Shown: positions 37,298 to 45,561, numbered from the stretch's first letter. The stretch: 64,000 bases of DNA from Salegentibacter sp. Hel_I_6 (GCF_000745315.1 NZ_JQNQ01000001.1:930001-994000); one strand, 5' to 3'. Numbers and translations: made by a program. Notes: generated by a model from the sequence alone, not told the origin.

Positions 37298-37531
37298 TTA
37301 ACTACCCTTGGTACTATCACAATTATTATCAGTTCCTCCAGCATCAGGAAAACAATTACCAGTAAAGCTACATCTTCCATTATTAATTGGAGTACTCTGG
37401 CATTCAGCATTCGCAGAATTCAATTCAATTAAAGAAGCTAAATCCAAACTTTGATCAGCTTTAACTTCATTGGATATAAATATTCCCGTGGCCATTGCAG
37501 CCATTCCAAAAATTGTTATTACTTTTTTCAT
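37298..37531 (-). CDS. NVEALA-type peptide precursor 3
   Basis: 77 residues. A hydrophobic start (VITIFGMAAMATGIFI) is followed by SLDLASLIELNSANAE and a 34-residue tail with four cysteines (ECQST, RCSFT, NCFPD, NCDST). Ala40-Asn41-Ala42 before Glu43 is a good signal peptidase I site. It is most similar to peptide 2 at 20185-20406 in the pre-region but differs fully in the tail, as expected for a family with diversified products. Confidence 0.8.
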   Translation of the reverse strand: MKKVITIFGMAAMATGIFISNEVKADQSLDLASLIELNSANAECQSTPINNGRCSFTGNCFPDAGGTDNNCDSTKGS

Positions 37532-38318
37532 AATATATTATTTAAATTATTATGGGCTTTTAGCCTTATTAATTTTTATGCAAAGTCTCATAGAAGGTGC
37601 TACTTTTGCTAAACACCAAAACAGCCTTAATTTATCAAGCCATTCTCATTTCAAATTTCAAAATGTCCTATCTTAAGTGTCGTTATGTCATAAATACTAA
37701 TTTTGGATTTTAACTAATACTATTTTATTTTTAAATCTTTTATATCAAAGTTTTATACGATTTGATTTACCTCCTACTTCTATATAAAGTTGAGTTTGTT
37801 TTAATTTTCAATTAGCCATAATATCGGTTTAGGTTTTAGTAATTATTTTTCTATTCACTAAAATTTATATCGTTCAATATAATATATTTTCCCGTTAATG
37901 GGAGTTTTCAATTAAGTTTTTATTAAAATGGTTTTGGTTACAAAGCTATTTTCAACCGTTTCAATTAGGGTCAGGGTGATTTAACGATCATTGAAAATTA
38001 CCACCCATTATCAAGAATTTTTTTATTAATCCAAAGAACTCAATCTGCTTTGAAACGCTTAACTTAGTATATGAAACGGAGTGATTGCTTGAAGTGGGAT
38101 TTATTCCAATTCCAGTGTACCTGTTTACGATAGTTTTTCATTAAGAATTCAAAGTTAGACACACCTGAGCGAACACCCAATCAGGACAAGTTATAACGAT
38201 TTAATCGGGAGGGGTTAATTTCAAGATTAGTTATTCCGTAATAGACAATTGTTTTTGACACAAATATTACTTTTATTTATAGCAATATTTAAATTTTAAA
38301 TCGAGCACATAAATTATC
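37532..38318. other. Divergent intergenic region between NVEALA peptide 3 and the first TetR gene
   Basis: About 790 bp, AT-rich, no credible gene. A small hairpin GGGCTTTTAGCC lies at about 37555-37566, in the leader of the minus-strand peptide. The region carries the palindrome at 37885. A peptide promoter to the left and a TetR promoter to the right are expected, but positions are unclear. Confidence 0.4.
37885..37908. promoter_or_regulatory. Degenerate palindromic operator candidate (TTTTCCC-N6-GGGAGTT)
   Basis: The CCC-GTTAAT-GGG core matches the other three sites in spacing; the left arm is TTTT, the right arm is imperfect (AGTT). It lies between the divergent NVEALA 3 and TetR genes, about 350-410 bp from each start, so its role is less certain. 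Confidence 0.4.
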
Positions 38319-38951
38319 ATGACCAGGAAAAGATATCAAGGAGAATTCAATAATAAAGAGCGATCAAAAGAAAAACTTATTTGTGCAGTCGGCAAGGTAT
38401 TGACATCTAAAGGTTATACTGGTTTAACAGCTACGAATATTGCCAAAGAAGCTGGTTTAAGTCGTCGTCTAATAACTATTTACTTTAATTCAGTTGATGA
38501 ACTAATAGAAACCTACATAAGAAATAAAGATTATTGGACCAGTATATCTGGAAATGCCGGTGTGCCGGTTAAAGAAGCAAAAATTGGGGATCTTAAAAAG
38601 GTAGTCGAAAATCTTCTCCATAATCAACTTGATTATTTTTATAACAGTGCGGAAATGCAGAAAATCATTTTATGGGAAATCAGCAAAAAAACAGATATTT
38701 TATATGAAATAAGTAATGAGAGGGAGCAAATGGCTTCCAAGATTTTTGAATTAATTGATAGAGATTTAGAAGACAGGACTGTTGATTTCAGAGCTGTATC
38801 AGCATTATTAGTTGCAGGAATTTATTATTTGGTTTTACATGCCAAATCTACAGATACATTATTTTGTGAAATAGATATAAATCGCCCCGAAGGAATGGAA
38901 AGGATTAAAAATGCAATAAACCTAATATTGGAAAAAGTATACCATAATTAA
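38319..38951 (+). CDS. TetR-family transcriptional regulator 1
   Basis: 210 residues. The N-terminal helix-turn-helix (residues about 20-65) contains GLTATNIAKEAGLSRRLITI, followed by YFNSVDELIETYI, the standard TetR arrangement. The ligand domain is shared with the 40530-41234 protein (for example YYLVLHAKS against YYLALHAKS, then TDTLFCEIDIN against GSTFCGIDVN), so the two are paralogues. TetR proteins usually repress and release DNA on ligand binding. The AT-rich region upstream carries one palindrome of the cargo set. Confidence 0.85.
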   Translation: MTRKRYQGEFNNKERSKEKLICAVGKVLTSKGYTGLTATNIAKEAGLSRRLITIYFNSVDELIETYIRNKDYWTSISGNAGVPVKEAKIGDLKKVVENLLHNQLDYFYNSAEMQKIILWEISKKTDILYEISNEREQMASKIFELIDRDLEDRTVDFRAVSALLVAGIYYLVLHAKSTDTLFCEIDINRPEGMERIKNAINLILEKVYHN

Positions 38952-39013
38952 CCTTTTCCAAAGATTAATTGCATCTATAAAAGAATTCTCTCCGCTATGA
39001 GGAGGGATCTGTT

Positions 39014-39103
39014 ATGAAACATTCTAATTTGATTAATCCGCGGCGTCATAGCTTCCATAGAATGGTAAAAGTGATAAATGATACAATATTTCTAATACCA
39101 TAG
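39014..39103 (+). CDS. Possible 29-residue peptide with a strong Shine-Dalgarno site
   Basis: GGAGG at 39001-39005 lies 8 bp before the ATG at 39014; such a strong site is unusual in Bacteroidetes, where most genes here lack one. The product begins MKHSNLINPRRHSFHR, is basic and has no hydrophobic leader. It lies between the first TetR gene and the oxoamine synthase. It might be a leader peptide or chance. Confidence 0.3.
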   Translation: MKHSNLINPRRHSFHRMVKVINDTIFLIP

Positions 39104-39212
39104 TTTAACAAAAAAAATTTACTAAATAGAAAAACTTTTATTATAATTCACGTCTTTCCAATGAAATCATTAAAATTTTTTTGATAAAAGTTATTTATTC
39201 ATAATTCACTCT

Positions 39213-39240
39213 AATAATTTCCCTTATCCGGGAAATTATT
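39213..39240. promoter_or_regulatory. Palindromic operator candidate before the oxoamine synthase
   Basis: AATAATTTCCC-TTATCC-GGGAAATTATT: eleven-base arms pair perfectly. It ends 24 bp before the ATG at 39265, so a bound protein would block transcription or initiation of the synthase-TetR operon. It is the best of four cargo sites. Confidence 0.65.
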
Positions 39241-39264
39241 TATATTTATATTAAATGATAAATT

Positions 39265-40530
39265 ATGAAACAAACTTACATACAATCCAGTTTTAAAGAT
39301 TATGAAGATATTCCGGGATTTGATATCTATCAAAGGGCAACTGCACATCAAGGATATCTCCATTACCTAAAGGATAATAATTTTATGAATTACCGTCTTC
39401 TGGCTACTTCAGGTTGTGGGGCGGATATTAATTTAGCAGAAGATGGTTATATTAAGGAGGGTAATTATATCAGCTTTGTTTGCAACGACTATTTGGGGTT
39501 TACCCAACATCCTGAAGTAAAAAAAGCAGCCATTTCAAGTATTGAAAAATATGGTACAGGTGCAGGGGCCTCCCCACTTATTGGTGGCTATTTTGAGTTC
39601 CACAAGGAATTGGAAGATAAAATCTCAACTTTCTTTAAGCGGCCTTTGGGCTCCGCTATTACATATACCACTGGTTATACTGCAAACAGTGCCTCCTTAT
39701 TAAGCCTATTAAAAAAAGATGACATCGCTATTGTTGATATGGCGGTACACGCTAGTGTATATGAAGGTATTCTGGGGACTACCACAAAACGTTTTCTACA
39801 CAACAACACGGAAGCACTAGAACAAATACTCTCCGTAGCGCAAGATAAATATAGAACCAAGATGGTTATCGTAGATGGGGTATACTCACAAGATGGCGAT
39901 CTGGCAAAGCTTAAAGAAATACTGGAAATTACACATAGATATGGGGGCGTACTATTGGTGGATGATGCCCACGGCATCGGTGTAATTGGGAAAACCGGTC
40001 GAGGTGCAATGGAATTTTTTAATATTCTTGAAAAAGTGGACATCATTACCGGAACCTTCAGTAAGACCTTTGGGAACGTAGGGGGCTATCTGGTAGCCGA
40101 TCCGGAACTGATCACCTACCTGCAATTTCAATCCAGACAGTATGCTTTTTCCGCCGCTGCCACCCCCATTGTAGCCGGGGTAAACAAAGCCATTGACCTT
40201 ATAGATGAAGAGCCCCATTGGCAAGAAAAATTATGGGAGAATATTGAATATTACCGAAAAGGGCTTCAAGATATTGGGTTGAATATCGGAATAACAGAAT
40301 CCGCTATTATCCCGGTAAAGATTGGCAATATTCAAAAGAACTCTGAAGCAGGTAAGTTATTACTGGAAAATGGTATTTATACCAATCCTATTATGTATCC
40401 GGCAGTATCCATGAAAGACTCCAGGATACGCATGAGTTTAATGGCCACTCATACCAGAGCACAACTGGACAAGGCTTTAAACGTGTTTGAATATGTTAAT
40501 AAAAAGTTGGATATTGCAAAGCCCATTTAA
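39265..40530 (+). CDS. Alpha-oxoamine synthase (PLP-dependent, KBL/BioF/CqsA-like)
   Basis: 421 residues. The fold-type I PLP signature is complete: FVCNDYLGFTQHPEV at the start of the core, GTGAGASPLIGGYFEFH, DDAHGIGVIG (from residue 233) and the cofactor lysine in GTFSKTFGNVGGYL (Lys267). The family condenses an amino acid (or SAM) with an acyl-CoA: KBL, BioF, ALA synthase, serine palmitoyltransferase and the autoinducer synthase CqsA. An isolated copy between two TetR genes in a mobile element, without bio or sphingolipid genes, argues for a signalling or secondary product. The TetR gene downstream overlaps it as TAATG, so they are coupled. Confidence 0.8.
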   Translation: MKQTYIQSSFKDYEDIPGFDIYQRATAHQGYLHYLKDNNFMNYRLLATSGCGADINLAEDGYIKEGNYISFVCNDYLGFTQHPEVKKAAISSIEKYGTGAGASPLIGGYFEFHKELEDKISTFFKRPLGSAITYTTGYTANSASLLSLLKKDDIAIVDMAVHASVYEGILGTTTKRFLHNNTEALEQILSVAQDKYRTKMVIVDGVYSQDGDLAKLKEILEITHRYGGVLLVDDAHGIGVIGKTGRGAMEFFNILEKVDIITGTFSKTFGNVGGYLVADPELITYLQFQSRQYAFSAAATPIVAGVNKAIDLIDEEPHWQEKLWENIEYYRKGLQDIGLNIGITESAIIPVKIGNIQKNSEAGKLLLENGIYTNPIMYPAVSMKDSRIRMSLMATHTRAQLDKALNVFEYVNKKLDIAKPI

Positions 40531-41234
40531 TGTTTGCTATGTCAAAGAATACCACAAATAGAACGAAAAAAGTAAGGCCTAAAAAAGAATCTCGAAAAAC
40601 ACATTCCGGCCCAATCAGGGATAAGTCCCGAACCAAATCACGTCTTGTTGAAGCCGTAGGAGAGGTCATTAAGAAAAAAGGGTATTCTGCACTTAGTGGT
40701 CCTAATATTGCCAAAGAAGCTGGACTGCATAAAAAATTAATTTGGACTTACTATGGAGGTGTAGACAACTTAGTGGAAGAATTTCTCCAACAAAAAGATT
40801 TTTGGATGGTGGCAGAAAAAGAGGTTGCAAAGGAGTTACAGGAATCCTCAAAAAATATTAGCCAGAATGAAATATATTGCTTGCTTGAAAGTCAGTTCAA
40901 AAGTCTTTTAAGTGATGAGTTGTTACGGAAAATCATCCATTGGGAATTAGAAAGCGAGAATAAAACCCTACGCAAGATTTCGGATCAAAGGGAAGCCTTT
41001 GGAGAACAATTGTTTAAAATTATAGAACCCGATTTCCAAAATTGCAATATGGATGTGAGGGCAAACCTAGCCCTACAGATTGGGGGAATTTATTATTTGG
41101 CTTTACATGCCAAATCAAATGGGAGTACTTTCTGTGGAATAGATGTTAATAAAAAAGCCGGAGAAGATCGTATTTTAAACGCTTTAAAAAGTATACTGAA
41201 TTTCACCTATAATGATGCAAAGGCTAAAAAATAA
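40530..41234 (+). CDS. TetR-family transcriptional regulator 2
   Basis: 234 residues. A basic N-terminal tail of about 35 residues precedes the helix-turn-helix (ALSGPNIAKEAGLHKKLIWT) and YYGGVDNLVEEFL. It is a paralogue of the 38319-38951 regulator, with the same spacing of the ligand-domain blocks. Its ATG overlaps the stop of the oxoamine synthase (TAATG); an alternative ATG is at 40539. Co-expression with a small-molecule synthase suggests it senses that product. It ends 18 bp before the convergent relaxase gene. Confidence 0.85.
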   Translation: MFAMSKNTTNRTKKVRPKKESRKTHSGPIRDKSRTKSRLVEAVGEVIKKKGYSALSGPNIAKEAGLHKKLIWTYYGGVDNLVEEFLQQKDFWMVAEKEVAKELQESSKNISQNEIYCLLESQFKSLLSDELLRKIIHWELESENKTLRKISDQREAFGEQLFKIIEPDFQNCNMDVRANLALQIGGIYYLALHAKSNGSTFCGIDVNKKAGEDRILNALKSILNFTYNDAKAKK

Positions 41235-41251
41235 AGACATTAATAAAAATA

Positions 41252-42553
41252 TTATTGTTTCCGTCGGTGCTTCTTCTTTTTCTTCATCCGATTGGCAAAC
41301 TCCTGTTCTTCGTAATTTTCGCCCAAAGCGTCGGGCAATAACCCGCCCAAGCTTTCGATAATAATATCGGCTTTATCCGTTCCGAACACAGTCTCATTAT
41401 TCAAGAAACCAAAAATTTCGTGAGGTTTTTCAGCAGACACATCTTCCAGAACATGATGTGGGGATACTTTCTGTTGTGACTCATTAGGTTCATTTATTTC
41501 CAGTGGAATGTTATGGTTCCAGTAATTATTAAATACATTGGCAGAAAACATTTTGCCCAATCGGGAACCGTTCCAGACCGTTTTAGAATTGTGATCAATA
41601 AACGTTATGCCATATATCCGTCCAGTATCATTCCTACGTACCACCACATTGATCCCCATATCCGTCAGTTGTTTTAGAAACCCTTGTTCATCGTTGGATG
41701 CTATCATACTAATATTGATGGCTGACTTTATGGTGTTTTTTGCATTACTATTCTTTAGGCTTTCCGAGCATTTTTCAAAACGGTCTTCTAATGCCGGAAG
41801 TCCTGCATTATTTCCGAACAAGGAAGACTTGAAAGGATGGCTGGCTTTTTTACCCTCTTCATTTAATGGAAAGTACAGCAAACCTCCCTTCATTTTCCCC
41901 CGTACCTGCCCCTCTACCCTTTCCGTGGTAATATTGAACAGGGACAGCAGGGCATTGTATTCACCCAATGTCCGGAATTGGTAATATTTCGGTAAATGGC
42001 GGATCACCGAGGCTAACTGGCTTTTCACATCCCCTTTAATATAATTTACTGGGCGGAAAATTTTATCGTTTTGTCTTTGCTGCTTATCCGTTGCCGGCAT
42101 CAAATTGTATTGCTCTTCCAGTGCGCGGCATACCTTCATCGATCGCCTTTTTTCAAAACTGTCTGAAATCTTTTTACCGGCTTCATCAACACAAACCGAT
42201 ACGATATGGATATGGACGCGGCCAATATCGGTATGTTTGAATACCACAAAAGGCTGCTGCCCATATCCCATTTCCTGCATATACTGCCCTGCCATCTGAC
42301 GGAACTTTTCATCACTTACCTTGTCCTTGGGGTCAGGGTTCAGTGAAATATGCAATACGGGCTTTTCCGTTCTTTGGTTGGCTATCAAATAAAGGGCAAA
42401 AGACTGAGCCAGTTGACCAGCGGAATACTGTCCGTTAGGGGTTTCTATCATCTTATTTGCCAACAGGATTTGTCCTTTTTCGTTCTCCATTTTGAGCAGG
42501 TTATATGCCAAGGCTCCATACAAATTACTTCCCCGTCCAATTTTTACTATCAT
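41252..42553 (-). CDS. mobB: Relaxase (MobB-type, mobilisation nuclease)
   Basis: 433 residues. The metal-binding histidine motif reads FKHTDIGRVHIHIVSV, with His107, His114 and His116, and PVLHISLNPDP lies just before it. The N-terminal MIVKIGRGSNLYGALAYN is typical of Bacteroidetes element relaxases, whose catalytic tyrosine lies near the N-terminus (Tyr12 or Tyr17 here). The C-terminal about 150 residues are unassigned and end in a lysine-rich tail. The enzyme nicks oriT and stays bound to the transferred strand. It starts 6 bp after the mobA gene. Confidence 0.9.
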   Translation of the reverse strand: MIVKIGRGSNLYGALAYNLLKMENEKGQILLANKMIETPNGQYSAGQLAQSFALYLIANQRTEKPVLHISLNPDPKDKVSDEKFRQMAGQYMQEMGYGQQPFVVFKHTDIGRVHIHIVSVCVDEAGKKISDSFEKRRSMKVCRALEEQYNLMPATDKQQRQNDKIFRPVNYIKGDVKSQLASVIRHLPKYYQFRTLGEYNALLSLFNITTERVEGQVRGKMKGGLLYFPLNEEGKKASHPFKSSLFGNNAGLPALEDRFEKCSESLKNSNAKNTIKSAINISMIASNDEQGFLKQLTDMGINVVVRRNDTGRIYGITFIDHNSKTVWNGSRLGKMFSANVFNNYWNHNIPLEINEPNESQQKVSPHHVLEDVSAEKPHEIFGFLNNETVFGTDKADIIIESLGGLLPDALGENYEEQEFANRMKKKKKHRRKQ

Positions 42554-42559
42554 TTAAAC

Positions 42560-43015
42560 CTACTTTTTCAAATGCTTTGTTTCAAATTCTTCGGTAAGCT
42601 GGATAATTTTTTGACATAAAGTTGCCATTTCAGCCGTTTGTTTTTCCAGTTTATAGAGGTAAGCCGCTGCCTTTTTTTCTGAAAAATAACGGTACAAGAG
42701 TTTCACCACCTGATTGTAATTCACTCCTACCGAACGAAATTGGCTGTAAAATGAAGTCAGCCGCATATAGAAATCAAGCGTTCCCTTATCAATTTTGACC
42801 GTTTTTATTTCCTTTTCAAACAACAAAGAAGTAATAAACCTAGCTTTGTTATCCAAGCCCGATCCTTCAAAAAACGATAACAATTTGGCATTTTCCTTAT
42901 CCGTAAGCCTAAAAACATGACGGTGGGTACGGGGATTGAGTTTTGGATTACGCCCGCCCTTCTTTCCTTTTCCGATGCTATTTTCATTCATCCTACATTT
43001 ATTTTTAATTTTCAT
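42560..43015 (-). CDS. mobA: Mobilisation accessory protein (MobA/MbpA-type)
   Basis: 151 residues, basic. The segment RTHRHVFRLTDKENAKLLSF resembles the ribbon-helix-helix-like start of Bacteroidetes MobA proteins, followed by a helical part (SFYSQFRSVGVNYNQVVKLL) common in relaxosome proteins that bind oriT. Its gene lies directly before the relaxase gene and next to the long inverted repeat at 43057-43112, the usual arrangement at an origin of transfer. Confidence 0.85.
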   Translation of the reverse strand: MKIKNKCRMNENSIGKGKKGGRNPKLNPRTHRHVFRLTDKENAKLLSFFEGSGLDNKARFITSLLFEKEIKTVKIDKGTLDFYMRLTSFYSQFRSVGVNYNQVVKLLYRYFSEKKAAAYLYKLEKQTAEMATLCQKIIQLTEEFETKHLKK

Positions 43016-43056
43016 AAAACCCCGACTTTGGAGGGTGTTTTTCTGCCCCCTGCAAG

Positions 43057-43112
43057 GGCAAGTTGTTTTGAGGCACTATTTTAGTTTATAGTGCCTCAAA
43101 ACACAACTTGCC
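43057..43112. other. Long imperfect inverted repeat, candidate origin of transfer
   Basis: The left arm GGCAAGTTG-TTTTGAGGCACTA (43057-43078) pairs with the right arm TAGTGCCTCAAAACACAACTTGCC (43089-43112); they differ by two bases, around a 10-base loop. It lies 42 bp upstream of mobA, between the divergent mob and tra operons, where oriT is expected. A second small inverted repeat GTGTTC-N4-GAACAC follows at 43113-43128. Confidence 0.55.
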
Positions 43113-43128
43113 GTGTTCTGGTGAACAC

Positions 43129-43703
43129 AAAAATCCGCCCTCCGGAACGGACTAAAGTCAGCAGGGAAAAACGACTTTAGGTCATTCAACTTATTATCCG
43201 ATAAGGCAGTTTAATTTTGCATTCACCTGTTACTAATAATCTCTACAAAGTAAAGCCCTGTTCAGAAGAATAATACTATCTCCTACCCCGTCAAACATTG
43301 CCTTTGGGTGCCATTGAATACCATATTGATACCGACTTGTAGGTACCTGCATTTCTTTGTACCCATAAGCAGCGCAGTACTTATGGGAATAGGTACATAC
43401 CTGTTTACGGCAATAATCAGGTAACTATTAATGTATGGAGGCAGATAGGTATAGCGATGAATATTGGCTTATGCAATTACATTAAGGACCTACAGATATG
43501 CAGCGGTAGAAAAGGACTCAAAGACGCACATAAGCTCTTCTATATTTCTGTAATTACTTAAAGCTCTAAATATTAATTATGGTATATAGACCATGGATTA
43601 TCTCCCTATATAGAAACTTATTTATATAGATAGAAATGACTGTACAAACCTAATTATGAGTGTATAATGAGAATAGATAAATAACTTCATAAAATCCTTA
43701 AAA
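43129..43703. other. Intergenic region between mob and tra operons
   Basis: About 575 bp without a gene. It contains the hairpin CCCATAAG-N10-CTTATGGG (43362-43387), flanked by two direct copies of TAGGTAC at 43340 and 43390. This could be part of oriT or a regulatory site for the traA operon. The last 150 bp before traA are AT-rich. Confidence 0.45.
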
Positions 43704-44471
43704 ATGAAAAGAGAACATAAAACCATTTTTATTGCTTTTTCTTCCCAAAAGGGAGGGGTTGGCAAAAGTACTTTTACTACACTTGCAGCGAGCACAATGC
43801 ACTACCGTATGGGCTATAATGTTGCTGTATTTGATGCGGATTTTCCGCAACACAGCCTAATGAACATGAAAAACCGTGACCTGGCTATGGTTATGGAAAA
43901 TGAGGTAATGAAAAGGAAGGCTTATAAACAATTTACAAGCATTAACAAAAAGGCTTATCCTATCATCCGGCATAAAGCAGAAGGTGTTTTAGAGGCTGCA
44001 AATGATTTTTTGAAGTCTTCAAGCATTCCCGTTGATGTTATTTTTTTTGACCTTCCGGGAACCGTTAACACGCCCGGAATATTAAAGGCCCTGACAGGGA
44101 TGCATCATATTTTCACCCCAATCACCGCCGACCGTGTAGTGATGGAAAGCACCCTGATTTTTACGCAATTAATGAAGGATGTCATTATGAAAGAAGGAAA
44201 TACCACTATTGAAACCATTAACTTGTTTTGGAGCCGGGTCGATGGCCGGGAACGAACTCCCCTATACGATATCTATGACAAGCTCATTGCAGAATTGGGT
44301 TTAAGCCTGATGCAAAGCCGTATCAAGAACAGTAGCCGTTTTAGAAAAGAAAGCGAAGTGAATGCCAAGATCATTTTCAGGTCAACGGTAATGCCTCCTG
44401 ATAAACGCTTGATGAAAGCCTGCAAACTGGATCGGTTTATAACAGAATTCTTAAACATTATAAAACTATAA
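43704..44471 (+). CDS. traA: ParA-family ATPase, TraA of Bacteroidetes conjugative elements
   Basis: 255 residues. The deviant Walker A SSQKGGVGKST (Lys16 and Lys21) and the switch strand DVIFFDLPGTVNTPG identify a ParA/MinD-type ATPase. Such proteins open the tra operons of Bacteroidetes conjugative transposons and may position transfer or partition complexes. It is followed 4 bp later by the DUF3408 gene. Confidence 0.9.
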   Translation: MKREHKTIFIAFSSQKGGVGKSTFTTLAASTMHYRMGYNVAVFDADFPQHSLMNMKNRDLAMVMENEVMKRKAYKQFTSINKKAYPIIRHKAEGVLEAANDFLKSSSIPVDVIFFDLPGTVNTPGILKALTGMHHIFTPITADRVVMESTLIFTQLMKDVIMKEGNTTIETINLFWSRVDGRERTPLYDIYDKLIAELGLSLMQSRIKNSSRFRKESEVNAKIIFRSTVMPPDKRLMKACKLDRFITEFLNIIKL

Positions 44472-44475
44472 CCCT

Positions 44476-44907
44476 ATGGAAGATGACAGTAACAAAAAGA
44501 AGGTTTCCGAGATCAATGAAGAATTGATGATGGACCTGATAGTGGACGGAGTAAAAAAAGAAGGCTTGGAACTCCCACCCAAACCATCGGTTGGGCCAGT
44601 AAAGAAAGGCAAGAAAAAAATTCCAGACAAGAGTTCTGAAATTAAAGAAAAAAAACGTACTAAAAAGAACAATAAAGCAGACTATGAAATCCTATTTTTT
44701 AATAAACCCGACACAAATGCCCGGGATGGCAAAACGGTTTATATCCGCCCGGAGTTCCATGAAAGGCTCACCCGTATCGTAAGGGTAATAGGGGAAGATA
44801 AGTTAACTATATATGCCTATTTAGATAATTTGCTTGAATATCATTTTAAGGAATTTGGGGAACAAATTATCAAGAATTTTAACGATAAATATAAACCTAT
44901 CTTATAG
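44476..44907 (+). CDS. DUF3408 conjugal transfer protein (TraB/TraC position)
   Basis: 143 residues. A charged, lysine-rich N-terminal half is followed by the DUF3408 core: KTVYIRPEFHERLTRIVRVI and LTIYAYLDNLLEYHFKEFG. Members are small DNA-binding-like proteins found second or third in tra operons; function is not established. It lies between traA and the TraD-like gene, with gaps of 4 and 2 bp. Confidence 0.75.
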   Translation: MEDDSNKKKVSEINEELMMDLIVDGVKKEGLELPPKPSVGPVKKGKKKIPDKSSEIKEKKRTKKNNKADYEILFFNKPDTNARDGKTVYIRPEFHERLTRIVRVIGEDKLTIYAYLDNLLEYHFKEFGEQIIKNFNDKYKPIL

Positions 44908-44909
44908 CT

Positions 44910-45545
44910 ATGGAAACGATAATTGTAATATGCCTACTCATCGTAATTGGCCTGCTCTTACAGGACAAGATCATCATCAAAAAAAGACCGGAAGAAAAGC
45001 CTAAAAAGGAAAAAGCCAATCCGAAGCTGCCCGATATTATGGGACAGCCCAAACCATTGAGAAGACTTTCGGTGCCAAGCCCTGTCAATGAAAGCCAAAT
45101 GCCGGATCCGGAGGTCAATCCAAGTAATTTAGACCTTGAATACGACGAAAATGAAGAGGTTGGTATTCAAATTCCGCAGGAAGAACTGGAGGCTGTTTTC
45201 AAGAGCATACCCGATCTGGAAGAAGAGGAAGAAGAATGGCGGGGGTACGCAACTGCAGGCAATGATAATGGTTTAGCCACAGGGGTTACCTTTGAAGAAC
45301 TAAGCTCCGTGGGGATGCTGCTCCAAAAAGAAAAACTGGGGCCTTCCCAAAAAGAAACAGCGGCTGCCATAGTTCAGAAATTACATGGAACCGAATTATT
45401 CAGCTTGCTTGAAAATTCAATGGAAGGGGCTTCAAAAAAGATAGCCCTGCTATTGGATAAAAGCCTTTCCTCCGAAAACAATTCCAGTTCTTCCATTTTG
45501 CGGAAAAATAATTTGGAGGATTTTGATATTGGGGAGTTTGTATAA
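44910..45545 (+). CDS. traD: TraD-like conjugal transfer protein
   Basis: 211 residues. One N-terminal membrane helix (IIVICLLIVIGLLL) is followed by a proline- and charge-rich linker, an acidic part (IPDLEEEEEEWRGY) and a C-terminal helical region (GVTFEELSSVGMLLQ). This matches the TraD protein of Bacteroidetes conjugative elements in order and size. Its role in transfer is not known. The traE operon would normally follow, but a minus-strand gene intervenes. Confidence 0.65.
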   Translation: METIIVICLLIVIGLLLQDKIIIKKRPEEKPKKEKANPKLPDIMGQPKPLRRLSVPSPVNESQMPDPEVNPSNLDLEYDENEEVGIQIPQEELEAVFKSIPDLEEEEEEWRGYATAGNDNGLATGVTFEELSSVGMLLQKEKLGPSQKETAAAIVQKLHGTELFSLLENSMEGASKKIALLLDKSLSSENNSSSSILRKNNLEDFDIGEFV

Positions 45546-45561
45546 GCTAGTCCCCTCAAAA

